From Bacteroidia bacterium (GTDB taxonomy: Bacteria > Bacteroidota > Bacteroidia > Bacteroidales > UBA932), in contig JAUMVX010000003.1 in assembly GCA_030529945.1 (NCBI GenBank), positions 1-50,108 on the forward strand: a stretch of 50,108 bases of DNA. Reading direction: 5' to 3'. The stretch's first letter is position 1. The number at the start of each line of letters is the position of its first letter. The position numbers and the translations under genes were made by a program. This document shows positions 41,463 to 49,217 of the stretch, one piece after another. The notes below the pieces were generated by a model. The model made no database searches, had not been told where the DNA came from, and worked only from the letters and a program-made list of their open reading frames with translations.

Positions 41463-42254
41463 TTACAGCCCCTTCGCCTTGCTCTCGTCCCAGATGGCGT
41501 CCATCTCAGCGAGAGTCATATCCGAGAGCTTGCGCCCCTTCTTCAAAGTGTTCTCCTCCAGATAGGTGAAGCGGCGGCGGAACTTCTCGCACGCCCCTCC
41601 GAGCGCGGCTTCCGGGTCGAAGCCGTAGAGGCGCACGGCGTTGATGACCGCGAACATAAGGTCCCCGAATTCCTCCAGAGCGTGCTCCCGAGAGTCCCCG
41701 GCGGCCGCCTCCATCGCTTCTGTGAGCTCTTCCTTGACCTTGTCCCAGACATCTTCCCTCCGCTGCCAGTCGAAGCCGCAGCCGCGGGCCTTCTCCTGCA
41801 CCGACATAGCCTTCAGCAGGGCAGGCATCGAGGAGGGAATCCCCGACATCACGGTCTTGTTCCCGTCTTTCTCCTTCGCTTTCACCAGCTCCCAGGTGTC
41901 GGCTATCTCCTTGGCGCTCATAGCCTTTCCCGCCTCGGCCCCGAACACGTGCGGATGACGGAACACCATCTTGTCGCAGACCTTGCGGATACAGTCCGCC
42001 ACATCGAACTCTCCTTTCTCCTCGCCGATTTTCGCATAGAACACCAGATGGTAGAACAGGTCTCCGACCTCCTTCGAAACCTCGTCCGAGTCTCCTTTCA
42101 GAATGGCGTCGCTCAGTTCATACACCTCTTCCTCCGTCAGCGGACGGATGGATTCCATAGTCTGCTCCGCATTCCACGGGCACTTCTCCCTGAGGCTGTC
42201 CATAATGTCGAGCAGCCTCGAAAACTGAGCCATCTTTTCTTCACGGGTATTCAT
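41463..42254 (-). CDS. mazG: nucleoside triphosphate pyrophosphohydrolase MazG
   Basis: A 263-residue all-alpha NTP pyrophosphatase that clears non-canonical or excess NTPs and may lower (p)ppGpp signalling. It has two MazG domains. In the N-terminal one KCPWNAEQTMESIRPLTEEE and EVGDLFYHLVFYAK carry the Mg-binding EExxE-type acidic residues; in the C-terminal one KEELTEAMEAA and HALEEFGDLMFAVINAVRL repeat the pattern. A longer open frame runs upstream to 43664, but everything beyond 42254 is antisense to the CoA-transferase and not coding. ATG 42254 (MNTREEKMAQ) is natural. Confidence 0.94.
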   Translation of the reverse strand: MNTREEKMAQFSRLLDIMDSLREKCPWNAEQTMESIRPLTEEEVYELSDAILKGDSDEVSKEVGDLFYHLVFYAKIGEEKGEFDVADCIRKVCDKMVFRHPHVFGAEAGKAMSAKEIADTWELVKAKEKDGNKTVMSGIPSSMPALLKAMSVQEKARGCGFDWQRREDVWDKVKEELTEAMEAAAGDSREHALEEFGDLMFAVINAVRLYGFDPEAALGGACEKFRRRFTYLEENTLKKGRKLSDMTLAEMDAIWDESKAKGL

Positions 42255-42309
42255 AATGTACTGATATTTAATACTTTTCCTTATAATGCTCTCCTCTTCC
42301 GAAAAGCGC

Positions 42310-42341
42310 TTGCAAAAATAGAAATAAATAAAGTATCTTTG
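42310..42341 (+). promoter_or_regulatory. promoter of the CoA-transferase gene
   Basis: TTG (42310-42312), 21-bp spacer, TATCTTTG (42334-42341), 18 bp before the ATG at 42360. Its upstream part overlaps the mazG promoter. Confidence 0.65.
42313..42320 (-). promoter_or_regulatory. -7 promoter box of mazG
   Basis: Minus strand TATTTTTG, an exact TAnnTTTG match, 58 bp upstream of the mazG ATG. It lies within the spacer of the divergent promoter. Confidence 0.45.
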
Positions 42342-42359
42342 CGCGTGTTTGAAATATAA

Positions 42360-43679
42360 ATGACGATGAAACCATATCCGAACCCACTCCCGTTCGTGTC
42401 GGCAGACGAAGCCGTCAGCCACATCAAATCGCACAGCCACATTCACTTGAGCAGCGTGGCGAGTGTTCCTCACGCCCTCATCCGGGCGCTCTGCCGCCGC
42501 GCCGACGCCGGAGAAGTGGAGGACTTGCGTTTCCACCATTTCCATACCGAAGGCCCCGCCCCGTACAGCGAGCCCCGCTACGAAGGCATTTTCTTCGAAC
42601 AGGGCTTCTTCATCGGCCCGAATGTCCGCTCCAATGTAAATTCCGGCTATGCCGACTATCTGCCCGTGCATCTGGGCGAGAGCCAGAAACTCTACCGCAG
42701 CGGAGCCATCCGTCTTGGAGCGGCCCTCGTGCAGGTTTCCAGACCGGACGAGAACGGCTACGTATCGCTCGGCACCTCGGTGGACTGCTCCATCGCGGCC
42801 ATCGAGAGCGCGGAGCTGCGCATAGCGGTCGTGAACCGCAATGTCCCGTACGCGCACGGCGACCTCATCCACATCAGCAGCTTCGACTATCTCGTCGAAG
42901 ATGACACCCCGCTCGTCACCAAGGAGTTCGCTCAGCCGACCGACACCGAGGTGCTCATCGGCAAGAACTGCGCGGCGCTTGTGGAGGACGGAGACTGCAT
43001 CCAGATGGGCATCGGAGCGCTTCCGAACGCTCTCGCGGCTCAGCTCGGAGGGCATAAGAACCTCGGTTTGCACACGGAAATGTTCGCCGACGGCCTGCTC
43101 GGCCTCATCAAGAAGGGCGTCATAAACGGCGCGCACAAAAAGATTGACCGGGGCTGCGTAGTCGCCTCTTTCCTGCTCGGCAGCCAGGAGGTCTATTCGT
43201 TCATCGACGACAACCCTCAGGTGCTTATGCGTGACATAAAGTACACAAACGACCCTTGGGTGATAGCGCAGAACCCGAATATGAAGGCCATCAACTCCGC
43301 CACGGAGGTGGACCTCACCGGACAGATAAGCGCCGACTCCATCGGCACGCGCATCTTCTCCGGCACGGGCGGGCAGCTCGAATTCGTCAGGGGAGCTTCG
43401 ATGTCCGAGGGCGGCAAATCCATCACCGCCTTCGCCTCCCGCACGAACAAGGGCAAGAACAAGATAGTGCCGACGCTCAACCCGGGAGCCGGAGTGGTCA
43501 CCCCGCGCGCCGACGCCCACTGGATAGTCACAGAATACGGAGCCGTGGACCTCTACGGCAAGTCCCTGCAGGAGAGGGCGAAACTCCTCATCGGCATAGC
43601 CCACCCGGACGATCGGGAGATGCTCGACAGATCGGCCTTCGAGCGTTTCGGCCCTCACTACCACAACTTCAGCGTATAG
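42360..43679 (+). CDS. acetyl-CoA hydrolase/CoA-transferase family protein
   Basis: A 439-residue class I CoA-transferase, the usual length for 4-hydroxybutyrate or butyryl-CoA:acetate CoA-transferases. The conserved Glu that forms the glutamyl-CoA intermediate lies in NLGLHTEMFADGLLGL. MGIGALPNALAAQL and SGTGGQLEFVRGASMSEGGK are the CoA-binding and AbfT/But-like signatures. It can swap CoA between acetate and short acyl-CoAs (butyrate, propionate, succinate); the exact pair is not readable. In this genome it complements the ackA-phosphotransacylase pair at 31-33 kb. An in-frame second ATG at 42366 is possible. Confidence 0.88.
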   Translation: MTMKPYPNPLPFVSADEAVSHIKSHSHIHLSSVASVPHALIRALCRRADAGEVEDLRFHHFHTEGPAPYSEPRYEGIFFEQGFFIGPNVRSNVNSGYADYLPVHLGESQKLYRSGAIRLGAALVQVSRPDENGYVSLGTSVDCSIAAIESAELRIAVVNRNVPYAHGDLIHISSFDYLVEDDTPLVTKEFAQPTDTEVLIGKNCAALVEDGDCIQMGIGALPNALAAQLGGHKNLGLHTEMFADGLLGLIKKGVINGAHKKIDRGCVVASFLLGSQEVYSFIDDNPQVLMRDIKYTNDPWVIAQNPNMKAINSATEVDLTGQISADSIGTRIFSGTGGQLEFVRGASMSEGGKSITAFASRTNKGKNKIVPTLNPGAGVVTPRADAHWIVTEYGAVDLYGKSLQERAKLLIGIAHPDDREMLDRSAFERFGPHYHNFSV

Positions 43680-43684
43680 AGCGG

Positions 43685-44401
43685 ATGTGGACAGAGCGCA
43701 CCCGTCTGCTTCTCGGAGAAGAATCTCTCGGCCGCCTCTCGGCGTCCAATGTCACCGTCATCGGACTGGGCGGTGTAGGGGGCTTCGCCTGCGAGATGCT
43801 GGTGCGGGCCGGCGTGGGTCATCTCACCCTGGTGGACTGCGACACGGTGGGGGAGACTAATCTGAACCGCCAGATCATCGCCCTGCACTCCACCCTCGGC
43901 GCAGCGAAATCCGATATCCTGAGGAAGCGGCTGCTGGACATAAACCCTTCGGCGGAGATACGGGTGATGGAGAAATATGTGCACGAGGATACGGTGGAAG
44001 AGGTGTTTTCCGGGATTGGACGGAGTCCGGACTATGTCGTGGACGCGATAGACACGCTCAGCCCGAAGATAGCTCTCATACAGTATTGCCTTGCGCACGG
44101 GCTGCGGCTTGTGAGCTCGATGGGCAGCGGGGCGAAATTGGACGCGACAGCGGTCCGCGCCGATGACATCTCGCGCACGAAGATGTGTCCGCTGGCGCAT
44201 ATGCTCCGCAAGCGTCTGCATCATCTGGGCATAAGCGAGGGCTTCACCGCCGTCTATTCCGTGGAGCCCCCGAGGCGCTCTTCGGTAGTGCTCGAGGAGA
44301 GCCGGAACAAGAAATCCCAGGTCGGGAGCGTTTCCTATCTGCCGGCGGTTTTCGGCTGTGTCTGCGCCCAGGTGGTGATCAGGGACATAGCGGGAGTTTA
44401 G
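43685..44401 (+). CDS. tcdA: tRNA threonylcarbamoyladenosine dehydratase (TcdA/CsdL-like ThiF family)
   Basis: A 238-residue E1-like enzyme that cyclises t6A37 in tRNA to ct6A using ATP. The Rossmann motif VTVIGLGGVGGFACEMLVRAG is split as VIGLGGVGGFACEML (~25-40), followed by LVDCDTVGETNLNRQ with the catalytic Asp/Arg region, and KMCPLAHMLRKRLHHLGIS, which is characteristic of TcdA. GSVSYLPAVFGCVCAQVVI ends the chain. The family's usual C-terminal Cys region is short. The gene follows the CoA-transferase by 5 bp; a longer open frame upstream overlaps that gene and is not used. Confidence 0.9.
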   Translation: MWTERTRLLLGEESLGRLSASNVTVIGLGGVGGFACEMLVRAGVGHLTLVDCDTVGETNLNRQIIALHSTLGAAKSDILRKRLLDINPSAEIRVMEKYVHEDTVEEVFSGIGRSPDYVVDAIDTLSPKIALIQYCLAHGLRLVSSMGSGAKLDATAVRADDISRTKMCPLAHMLRKRLHHLGISEGFTAVYSVEPPRRSSVVLEESRNKKSQVGSVSYLPAVFGCVCAQVVIRDIAGV

Positions 44402-44408
44402 AGCTTGT

Positions 44409-44448
44409 CCTGCCTGTACGGCATCCGTTGCGGCGCAGGGCTTTTTTT
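44409..44448 (+). terminator. terminator of tcdA
   Basis: CCTGC (44409-44413) and GCAGG (44435-44439) flank a GC-rich imperfect inner hairpin, followed by seven T (44442-44448), just past the tcdA stop. Confidence 0.55.
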
Positions 44449-44504
44449 GTGCCTCTTCCGATAAAAAGACGGGAGAAATAGCAGTGTTATTCTTCAATAG
44501 TTAC

Positions 44505-44512
44505 TAAATTTG
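44505..44512 (+). promoter_or_regulatory. -7 promoter box of the acetyltransferase-like gene
   Basis: TAAATTTG, an exact match, 37 bp upstream of the ATG at 44550. Confidence 0.6.
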
Positions 44513-44549
44513 CAGCATTGACGGAAGTAAAGTATCAAAACCTCACCAG

Positions 44550-45671
44550 ATGCAGAATTATATCATATCGGAAGTGAAAAGCCGCAGGGATTTGCGGGAT
44601 TTCATCAGTTTTCCGGACCGGCTGTACCGGGATTGTCCGCAGTATGTGCCCGCGCTGCATTCCGACCAGCGCAAGTCGCTCACGAAGGTCTCCACACTGA
44701 AGTATTGCAGGCGCAGAATGTGGCTGGTCAGGGACGGGAAGAAGGTCGTCGGAAGGATCTGCGCGATGATAAACCCCCGCTATAACGAGCTGTATTCGAA
44801 GAAATGCATACGTTTCGGCTGGTTCGACTGCATCGATGACATCGAGGTTGCCCGTATGCTTCTGGACACGGCCGAAGACTGGGGCAGGCAGGAGGGGATG
44901 ACCCAGATTCACGGACCGCTTTACTACAACACTCTCGGCAAGCAGGGGATGCTGGTGGAGGGTTTCGAGAACATCCCGCCGTTCAACTGCATCTACAACT
45001 ATCCTTACTACAACGACCTGGTTACCTCTCTGGGCTTCACCAAGGAATGCGACTGGGTACAGTACAGGATTCCCGCTGACCACGGCGTTCCGGAGAAGGC
45101 CGAGCGGGTGGCCAAGATAGTTATGGAAAGGTACAATATCCATTTCGGAAGCATCGACGAGATGAAGAAGGACCGCAGCAAGGTGAGGGAGTTTTTCAAG
45201 ATATATAACGACAGCTTCGCCTCGGCCGTCTATAACTTCATCCCGTTCACGGAAGATGAAATCAAGGAGGAGGCGAAGTCCTGCATTCCGTTCATCTCGG
45301 ACAAGGCGAGCACCATTCTTCTGGACGAGAACGACAATCTGGTGGCTTTCGGGATTTCTTTCCCGAGCATATCCAGGGCCCTCCAGAAGGCGAAGGGGCA
45401 TCTTTTCCCTTTCGGCTGGATACATCTGCTGAAGGCCATCAATGACTACGAGTACACCGACCTTATGCTTAACGGGGCCACACCCGAGTGGCAGAACAAG
45501 GGCATCTCGGCCGTGTACTACAAGGAGATGAGCGTGAGGGCTAAAAAGATAGGGAACCACTGGGCCGTCACGAATCCTCAGATAGAGACTAACAGCGCGG
45601 TGAACATATGGGGCAGCTACGAGCACGAGCTTTATATGAGACGCCGCTGCTACATCAAGGACATAGATTAG
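44550..45671 (+). CDS. GNAT-like acyltransferase family protein (YghO-type)
   Basis: A 373-residue cytoplasmic protein. [23 protein letters not shown] (split as FGWFDCIDD...LLDTAEDW) and [24 protein letters not shown] are typical of the Bacteroidota/E. coli YghO-like family, related to GNAT N-acyltransferases. The late [12 protein letters not shown] resembles the acetyl-CoA-binding loop. Substrate unknown. The gene is followed by prfA after 16 bp and may share its transcript. Confidence 0.75.
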   Translation: MQNYIISEVKSRRDLRDFISFPDRLYRDCPQYVPALHSDQRKSLTKVSTLKYCRRRMWLVRDGKKVVGRICAMINPRYNELYSKKCIRFGWFDCIDDIEVARMLLDTAEDWGRQEGMTQIHGPLYYNTLGKQGMLVEGFENIPPFNCIYNYPYYNDLVTSLGFTKECDWVQYRIPADHGVPEKAERVAKIVMERYNIHFGSIDEMKKDRSKVREFFKIYNDSFASAVYNFIPFTEDEIKEEAKSCIPFISDKASTILLDENDNLVAFGISFPSISRALQKAKGHLFPFGWIHLLKAINDYEYTDLMLNGATPEWQNKGISAVYYKEMSVRAKKIGNHWAVTNPQIETNSAVNIWGSYEHELYMRRRCYIKDID

Positions 45672-45687
45672 ATATCACACAGCGTTT

Positions 45688-46776
45688 ATGGCAGACAATA
45701 CATTGCTTGAGAAGGTCCTGTCGCTTCAGGACAAGTACAAATCCCTCCAGGATCAGCTTTCGAGTCCCGACGTGATGTCGGATATGAAGAGATACGTGCA
45801 GCTGAACAAGGACTACAAGGAACTCCAGCCCATTATCGAGGCCGGTCTCGAGTACAGCAGGATGCTGGACGAGATAGCTGCGGCGAAGGACATCCTCATA
45901 AACGAGAAGGATGAGGAGCTGCGTGAGATGGCGCGCGAGGAGATGAACAGCCTGGAGCCGAAGATTCCCGAGATGGAGCAGAAGATAAAGCTGCTTCTCA
46001 TCCCGGCGGATCCGGATGATTCGAAGAATGCGATGGTCGAGATCCGAGGCGGCACCGGAGGAGACGAGGCTGCCATTTTCGCCGGAGACCTTTTCCGTAT
46101 GTATTCCAAGTTCGCGGAGAAGCGCGGCTGGAAGCTTGAGATAAGCGAGCAGACTCCCGGTACGTCCGGGGGCTACAAGCAGGTGGTATTCAAGCTTTCC
46201 GGAAATGACGGAGTGTACGGGGTGATGAAATACGAGTCCGGCGTGCATCGCGTGCAGAGAGTCCCTCAGACTGAGACCCAGGGCAGAATCCAGACCTCGG
46301 CGGCATCAGTGGCCGTCTTTCCGGAGGCCGGAGAGTTCGACATCGAGCTGGACCCGGCGGACATCCGCAAGGACCTCTTCTGCTCATCCGGCCCCGGCGG
46401 CCAGGGCGTTAATACGACCTACTCGGCCGTGCGCCTCACCCACATCCCGTCCGGCATAGTGGTGCAGTGCCAGGAGGAGCGCTCCCAGCTGAAGAATCTC
46501 GACCGCGCTATGGAGGAGCTCAGGACGCGTCTGTATAATCTCGAACATCAGAAGTATCTGGACGGCATCGCCGCGAAGCGCAAGACTATGGTCTCCACCG
46601 GCGACCGTTCCGCGAAGATCAGAACCTACAATTACCCGCAGGGGCGAGTTACCGACCACCGCATAAACTGGTCGATGTACAATCTCCCCGCCTTTATGGA
46701 CGGGGAGATTCAGGACTGCATCGATAATCTTCAGGTGGCCGAAAATGCCGAACGCCTGAAGGAAGCGGGGGATTAA
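45688..46776 (+). CDS. prfA: peptide chain release factor 1
   Basis: A 362-residue translation termination factor reading UAA and UAG. The peptidyl-tRNA hydrolysis motif GGQ is at 237-239 in [11 protein letters not shown]. The codon-recognition tripeptide reads PQT (in [10 protein letters not shown]) in place of the common PAT, which fits the PxT pattern of RF1. The N-terminal coiled helix and FRGG-like [18 protein letters not shown] are also typical. Length is normal. Its stop TAA overlaps, in the 4-nt TTAA, the stop of the convergent nucleoside phosphorylase gene. Confidence 0.96.
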   Translation: MADNTLLEKVLSLQDKYKSLQDQLSSPDVMSDMKRYVQLNKDYKELQPIIEAGLEYSRMLDEIAAAKDILINEKDEELREMAREEMNSLEPKIPEMEQKIKLLLIPADPDDSKNAMVEIRGGTGGDEAAIFAGDLFRMYSKFAEKRGWKLEISEQTPGTSGGYKQVVFKLSGNDGVYGVMKYESGVHRVQRVPQTETQGRIQTSAASVAVFPEAGEFDIELDPADIRKDLFCSSGPGGQGVNTTYSAVRLTHIPSGIVVQCQEERSQLKNLDRAMEELRTRLYNLEHQKYLDGIAAKRKTMVSTGDRSAKIRTYNYPQGRVTDHRINWSMYNLPAFMDGEIQDCIDNLQVAENAERLKEAGD

Positions 46777-47645
46777 TCCACGGTCAGTTTTTTCAGAGAG
46801 AGTTCCACGAGCTTGCGTACTGACGGCTTGTAGTCCGTATCCGCATCTTTCAGATAGCGGTTCGCTATCACGCAGCATACCGTACCCGCATCGTGCCCCA
46901 GATGGGCGCACAGACCTGCGAGAGCGGATCCTTCCATCTCGAAATTCGTGATGCGGTAGCCTTCCCGGCTGAAATGTTCGAAATCCTCGAGCATATTCGG
47001 CATAGCCAGAGCGTTGCGCACCACGCGGCCCTGAGGCCCGTAGAATCCGGGAGCCGAAATGGTCATTCCTTTCACCGTGCAGTCCTCGAAACGCCTGATG
47101 AGGGACTCGCTCGCCCTGACGAAATACGGATCGGGCAGATGCCTGTCCCAATGCACGGCTTTCTTGAAAGCTTCCTCGAAGTCCGGCAGAGCGATTCTGT
47201 CCCTGTCGGCATACCAGTTCAGAAGGCCGTCGCAGCCCACTGAAATGTGCGAGAAGATAAAGGATCCGAGGGGGATGTCCGGCTGCAGAGCACCGCAGGT
47301 GCCGATGCGCAGCACCGTCAGACGGCGATGTTCCGGCTTGGGTTCGCGGGTGGTGAAGTCTATGTTCGCCAGAGCGTCCAGCTCGGTCATCACGATGTCG
47401 ATATTGTCGGTGCCTATGCCGGTGGAGAGTACCGTGATCCTCTGCCCGTCATATTTCCCGGTGATGGAGACGAACTCGCGCGAGGCCTTGCGGAACTCCT
47501 TGTCCGTGAGGAATTCTCCGACCATATCCACTCTGCCGGGGTCCCCGACGAGGATGACCTTGTCCGCGAGGTCTTCGGGACGCAGATGGATGTGGAATGC
47601 CGACCCGTCCGCGTTGATTATCAGTTCAGATTCTGCTATTCTCAT
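46773..47645 (-). CDS. nucleoside phosphorylase (uridine phosphorylase-like)
   Basis: A 290-residue PNP/UDP-family phosphorylase that splits nucleosides with phosphate for salvage. [18 protein letters not shown] contains the phosphate-binding GDPx[20 protein letters not shown] and [18 protein letters not shown] follow, and [17 protein letters not shown] holds the EMEG nucleoside site. The length and the lack of a purine-type Asp suggest a pyrimidine (uridine) nucleoside, though Bacteroidota members are often labelled simply nucleoside phosphorylase. Promoter upstream at 47670-47677. Confidence 0.9.
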   Translation of the reverse strand: MRIAESELIINADGSAFHIHLRPEDLADKVILVGDPGRVDMVGEFLTDKEFRKASREFVSITGKYDGQRITVLSTGIGTDNIDIVMTELDALANIDFTTREPKPEHRRLTVLRIGTCGALQPDIPLGSFIFSHISVGCDGLLNWYADRDRIALPDFEEAFKKAVHWDRHLPDPYFVRASESLIRRFEDCTVKGMTISAPGFYGPQGRVVRNALAMPNMLEDFEHFSREGYRITNFEMEGSALAGLCAHLGHDAGTVCCVIANRYLKDADTDYKPSVRKLVELSLKKLTVD

Positions 47646-47669
47646 ATTCGTTGTTTTTTATGGAAAGTT

Positions 47670-47677
47670 CAAATGTA
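47670..47677 (-). promoter_or_regulatory. -7 promoter box of the nucleoside phosphorylase gene
   Basis: Minus strand TACATTTG, an exact match, 24 bp upstream of the ATG at 47645. Confidence 0.55.
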
Positions 47678-47698
47678 GTTTTTTTATGCGGAATTTCC

Positions 47699-47706
47699 TA
47701 CTTTTG
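47699..47706 (+). promoter_or_regulatory. -7 promoter box of the DUF4293 gene
   Basis: TACTTTTG, an exact TAnnTTTG match, 52 bp upstream of the ATG at 47759. Confidence 0.5.
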
Positions 47707-47758
47707 CCGTTGCGAAACGGAAAGGGGGAGCCTGCCCCCTTCATAAATACACGACATT

Positions 47759-48199
47759 ATGTGGCAGAGAGCACAGACACTTTACATAGCTATCGCGACG
47801 GTTCTCATCGCGGTGATGTTTTTCAGCGTGAAGGCGGTCATTCCCGCTTCGGAAGGGAACTCGCAGGAGGAACTCAGATACACGGCCTACCTTCCGTATC
47901 TGATACTGCTCATAGTTATCACCGCCTTTAATTTCATCGCGCTCAACGCTTTTAAGTTCAGAGTGTTCCAGATGCGCACCACGGTGCTGGCGGCCATCGT
48001 CACGCTCGCTCTGCAGATCTGGCTTGCAGTGGATTTCGTCTCCACCCACAGCGTGGTGAACTTCCGCATCAGCGCGGTCTTTCCGGCCATCGCCCTGATT
48101 CTCGATGTGATGGCCATCAGGGGCATAGCGGCCGACATCCTCGTAGCGGACAGCGTGAACCGTCTGCGCAGCAGCCGGAAGCACCACAGGAGAAAGTGA
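47759..48199 (+). CDS. DUF4293 family membrane protein
   Basis: A 146-residue inner-membrane protein with four hydrophobic helices (about 5-25, 43-63, 73-93, 103-123) and a basic tail (RLRSSRKHHRRK). MWQRAQTLYIAIATVLIAVM matches the start of DUF4293 proteins, a Bacteroidota family of unknown function, usually near rho in related genomes. Here it stands alone between divergent and convergent neighbours. Confidence 0.82.
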   Translation: MWQRAQTLYIAIATVLIAVMFFSVKAVIPASEGNSQEELRYTAYLPYLILLIVITAFNFIALNAFKFRVFQMRTTVLAAIVTLALQIWLAVDFVSTHSVVNFRISAVFPAIALILDVMAIRGIAADILVADSVNRLRSSRKHHRRK

Positions 48200-48232
48200 C
48201 GGCGGCGCCCGTGCGCGGCGGAGGGCGGGATT

Positions 48233-48249
48233 GGACGCTGAAAGCGTCC
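48233..48249. terminator. hairpin between convergent DUF4293 and LytTR genes
   Basis: GGACGCT-gaa-AGCGTCC is a perfect 7-bp stem with a 3-nt loop, placed right before the LytTR gene stop. There is no T-run on either side, so termination strength is doubtful. Confidence 0.4.
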
Positions 48250-48250
48250 G

Positions 48251-49150
48251 TCAGTTTATGTTTCTGGCGGAAGAGTTGAAGTACGCGAGAACGTTCTCCT
48301 CGTAGGTCTTGGTCACGGGAATCTGCTGAATGGTGTCGTTGTCAAGCTCGACTTCGTAGCCGTCCTTTTCCTTTTTCAGGGTGATGACCCTCTCCATATT
48401 CACGATGTATTTCCGGTGGCAGCGGATGAGCGGGCTGCCGGCGAAGCTTTCTTCGATGGTCTTCAGCTTGCAGCGGAGCATATACTGCTTCAGCGTGGAG
48501 TGGCTGTCCACATACCAGACCTTTATATAATTGTCATCGGACTCGATGTATAGCAGACTCGACAGGTTCAGCGAAAGCTTGAGGTTCCCGCTGTTGTCGA
48601 AGAGGGTGATTTTTCTCTCCTCGCGGGGCTGGATCACCTCGTCGGTGACTACGCTTCCGTAATTCATCAGGCGGATGGTGTTGTCCCTGTCATTCAGGGC
48701 GAAGTACATCGCGGAGAGCGTGTACGGGACCGCCATCGACATAAGGCAGTAAACAAGCGAGCTGAGGAAAATCACTTCGAAGGTCTGCTCCCTGAGGTCG
48801 AGGATGCCGAAGCGGTCGCCTTCCACCGTGAACATAGTGTAGAGCAGGCACACCAGGGCTATCTCTCCGAGATTCCAGAGTATGTAGTGGAAATAGGTTA
48901 TGGCGGCTCCGCTGCGGCCCACTCCGTAGAGCAGACGCTTGCTCAGGCAGACGACCAGCAGGGCTATGAAGAAGAAGAGCACGGTGAAACCGAAGGCTTC
49001 GCTGTCCGCCAGTTCGAACCATACGTTATGCGAGAAAGGAACGCTGACGAGGAGCAGAACCACGGAGAACAGCGCGGTAAACACCACTGTCATCGTGATT
49101 TCGACTTTCCCGAGCAGATAGCCGGGCACTTTGTCATTCCAGGCGAACAT
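48251..49150 (-). CDS. membrane-anchored LytTR-type transcription regulator
   Basis: About 299 residues from the ATG at 49150 (MFAWNDKVPG). Four hydrophobic helices occupy the first ~165 residues. A cytoplasmic LytTR DNA-binding domain follows at ~200-295: LSSLLYIESDDNYIKVWY, the conserved LRCKLKTIEESF and IRCHRKYIVNMERV. There is no receiver domain, so signalling must come through the membrane part or a partner. The open frame continues upstream to 49372, but that extension overlaps fabF on the other strand and is rejected. It is divergent from fabF. Confidence 0.83.
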   Translation of the reverse strand: MFAWNDKVPGYLLGKVEITMTVVFTALFSVVLLLVSVPFSHNVWFELADSEAFGFTVLFFFIALLVVCLSKRLLYGVGRSGAAITYFHYILWNLGEIALVCLLYTMFTVEGDRFGILDLREQTFEVIFLSSLVYCLMSMAVPYTLSAMYFALNDRDNTIRLMNYGSVVTDEVIQPREERKITLFDNSGNLKLSLNLSSLLYIESDDNYIKVWYVDSHSTLKQYMLRCKLKTIEESFAGSPLIRCHRKYIVNMERVITLKKEKDGYEVELDNDTIQQIPVTKTYEENVLAYFNSSARNIN

Positions 49151-49155
49151 CAAGG

Positions 49156-49163
49156 CAAATATA
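49156..49163 (-). promoter_or_regulatory. -7 promoter box of the LytTR gene
   Basis: Minus strand TATATTTG, an exact match, ending only 5 bp before the ATG at 49150, so the transcript would start at or next to the start codon. Confidence 0.5.
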
Positions 49164-49184
49164 ATGATAATATCGAAAAATACG

Positions 49185-49192
49185 TATATTTG
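49185..49192 (+). promoter_or_regulatory. -7 promoter box of fabF
   Basis: TATATTTG, an exact match, 25 bp upstream of the GTG at 49218. Confidence 0.55.
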
Positions 49193-49217
49193 CAGCCGTA
49201 CCAAAGATTGAATTATT

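Noticed and set aside
41463-43664. 733-aa minus-strand frame spanning mazG and the region opposite the CoA-transferase
   Set aside because: Only the last 263 codons match MazG. The upstream part is antisense to the CoA-transferase gene and includes no recognizable domain, so no fusion protein is proposed.
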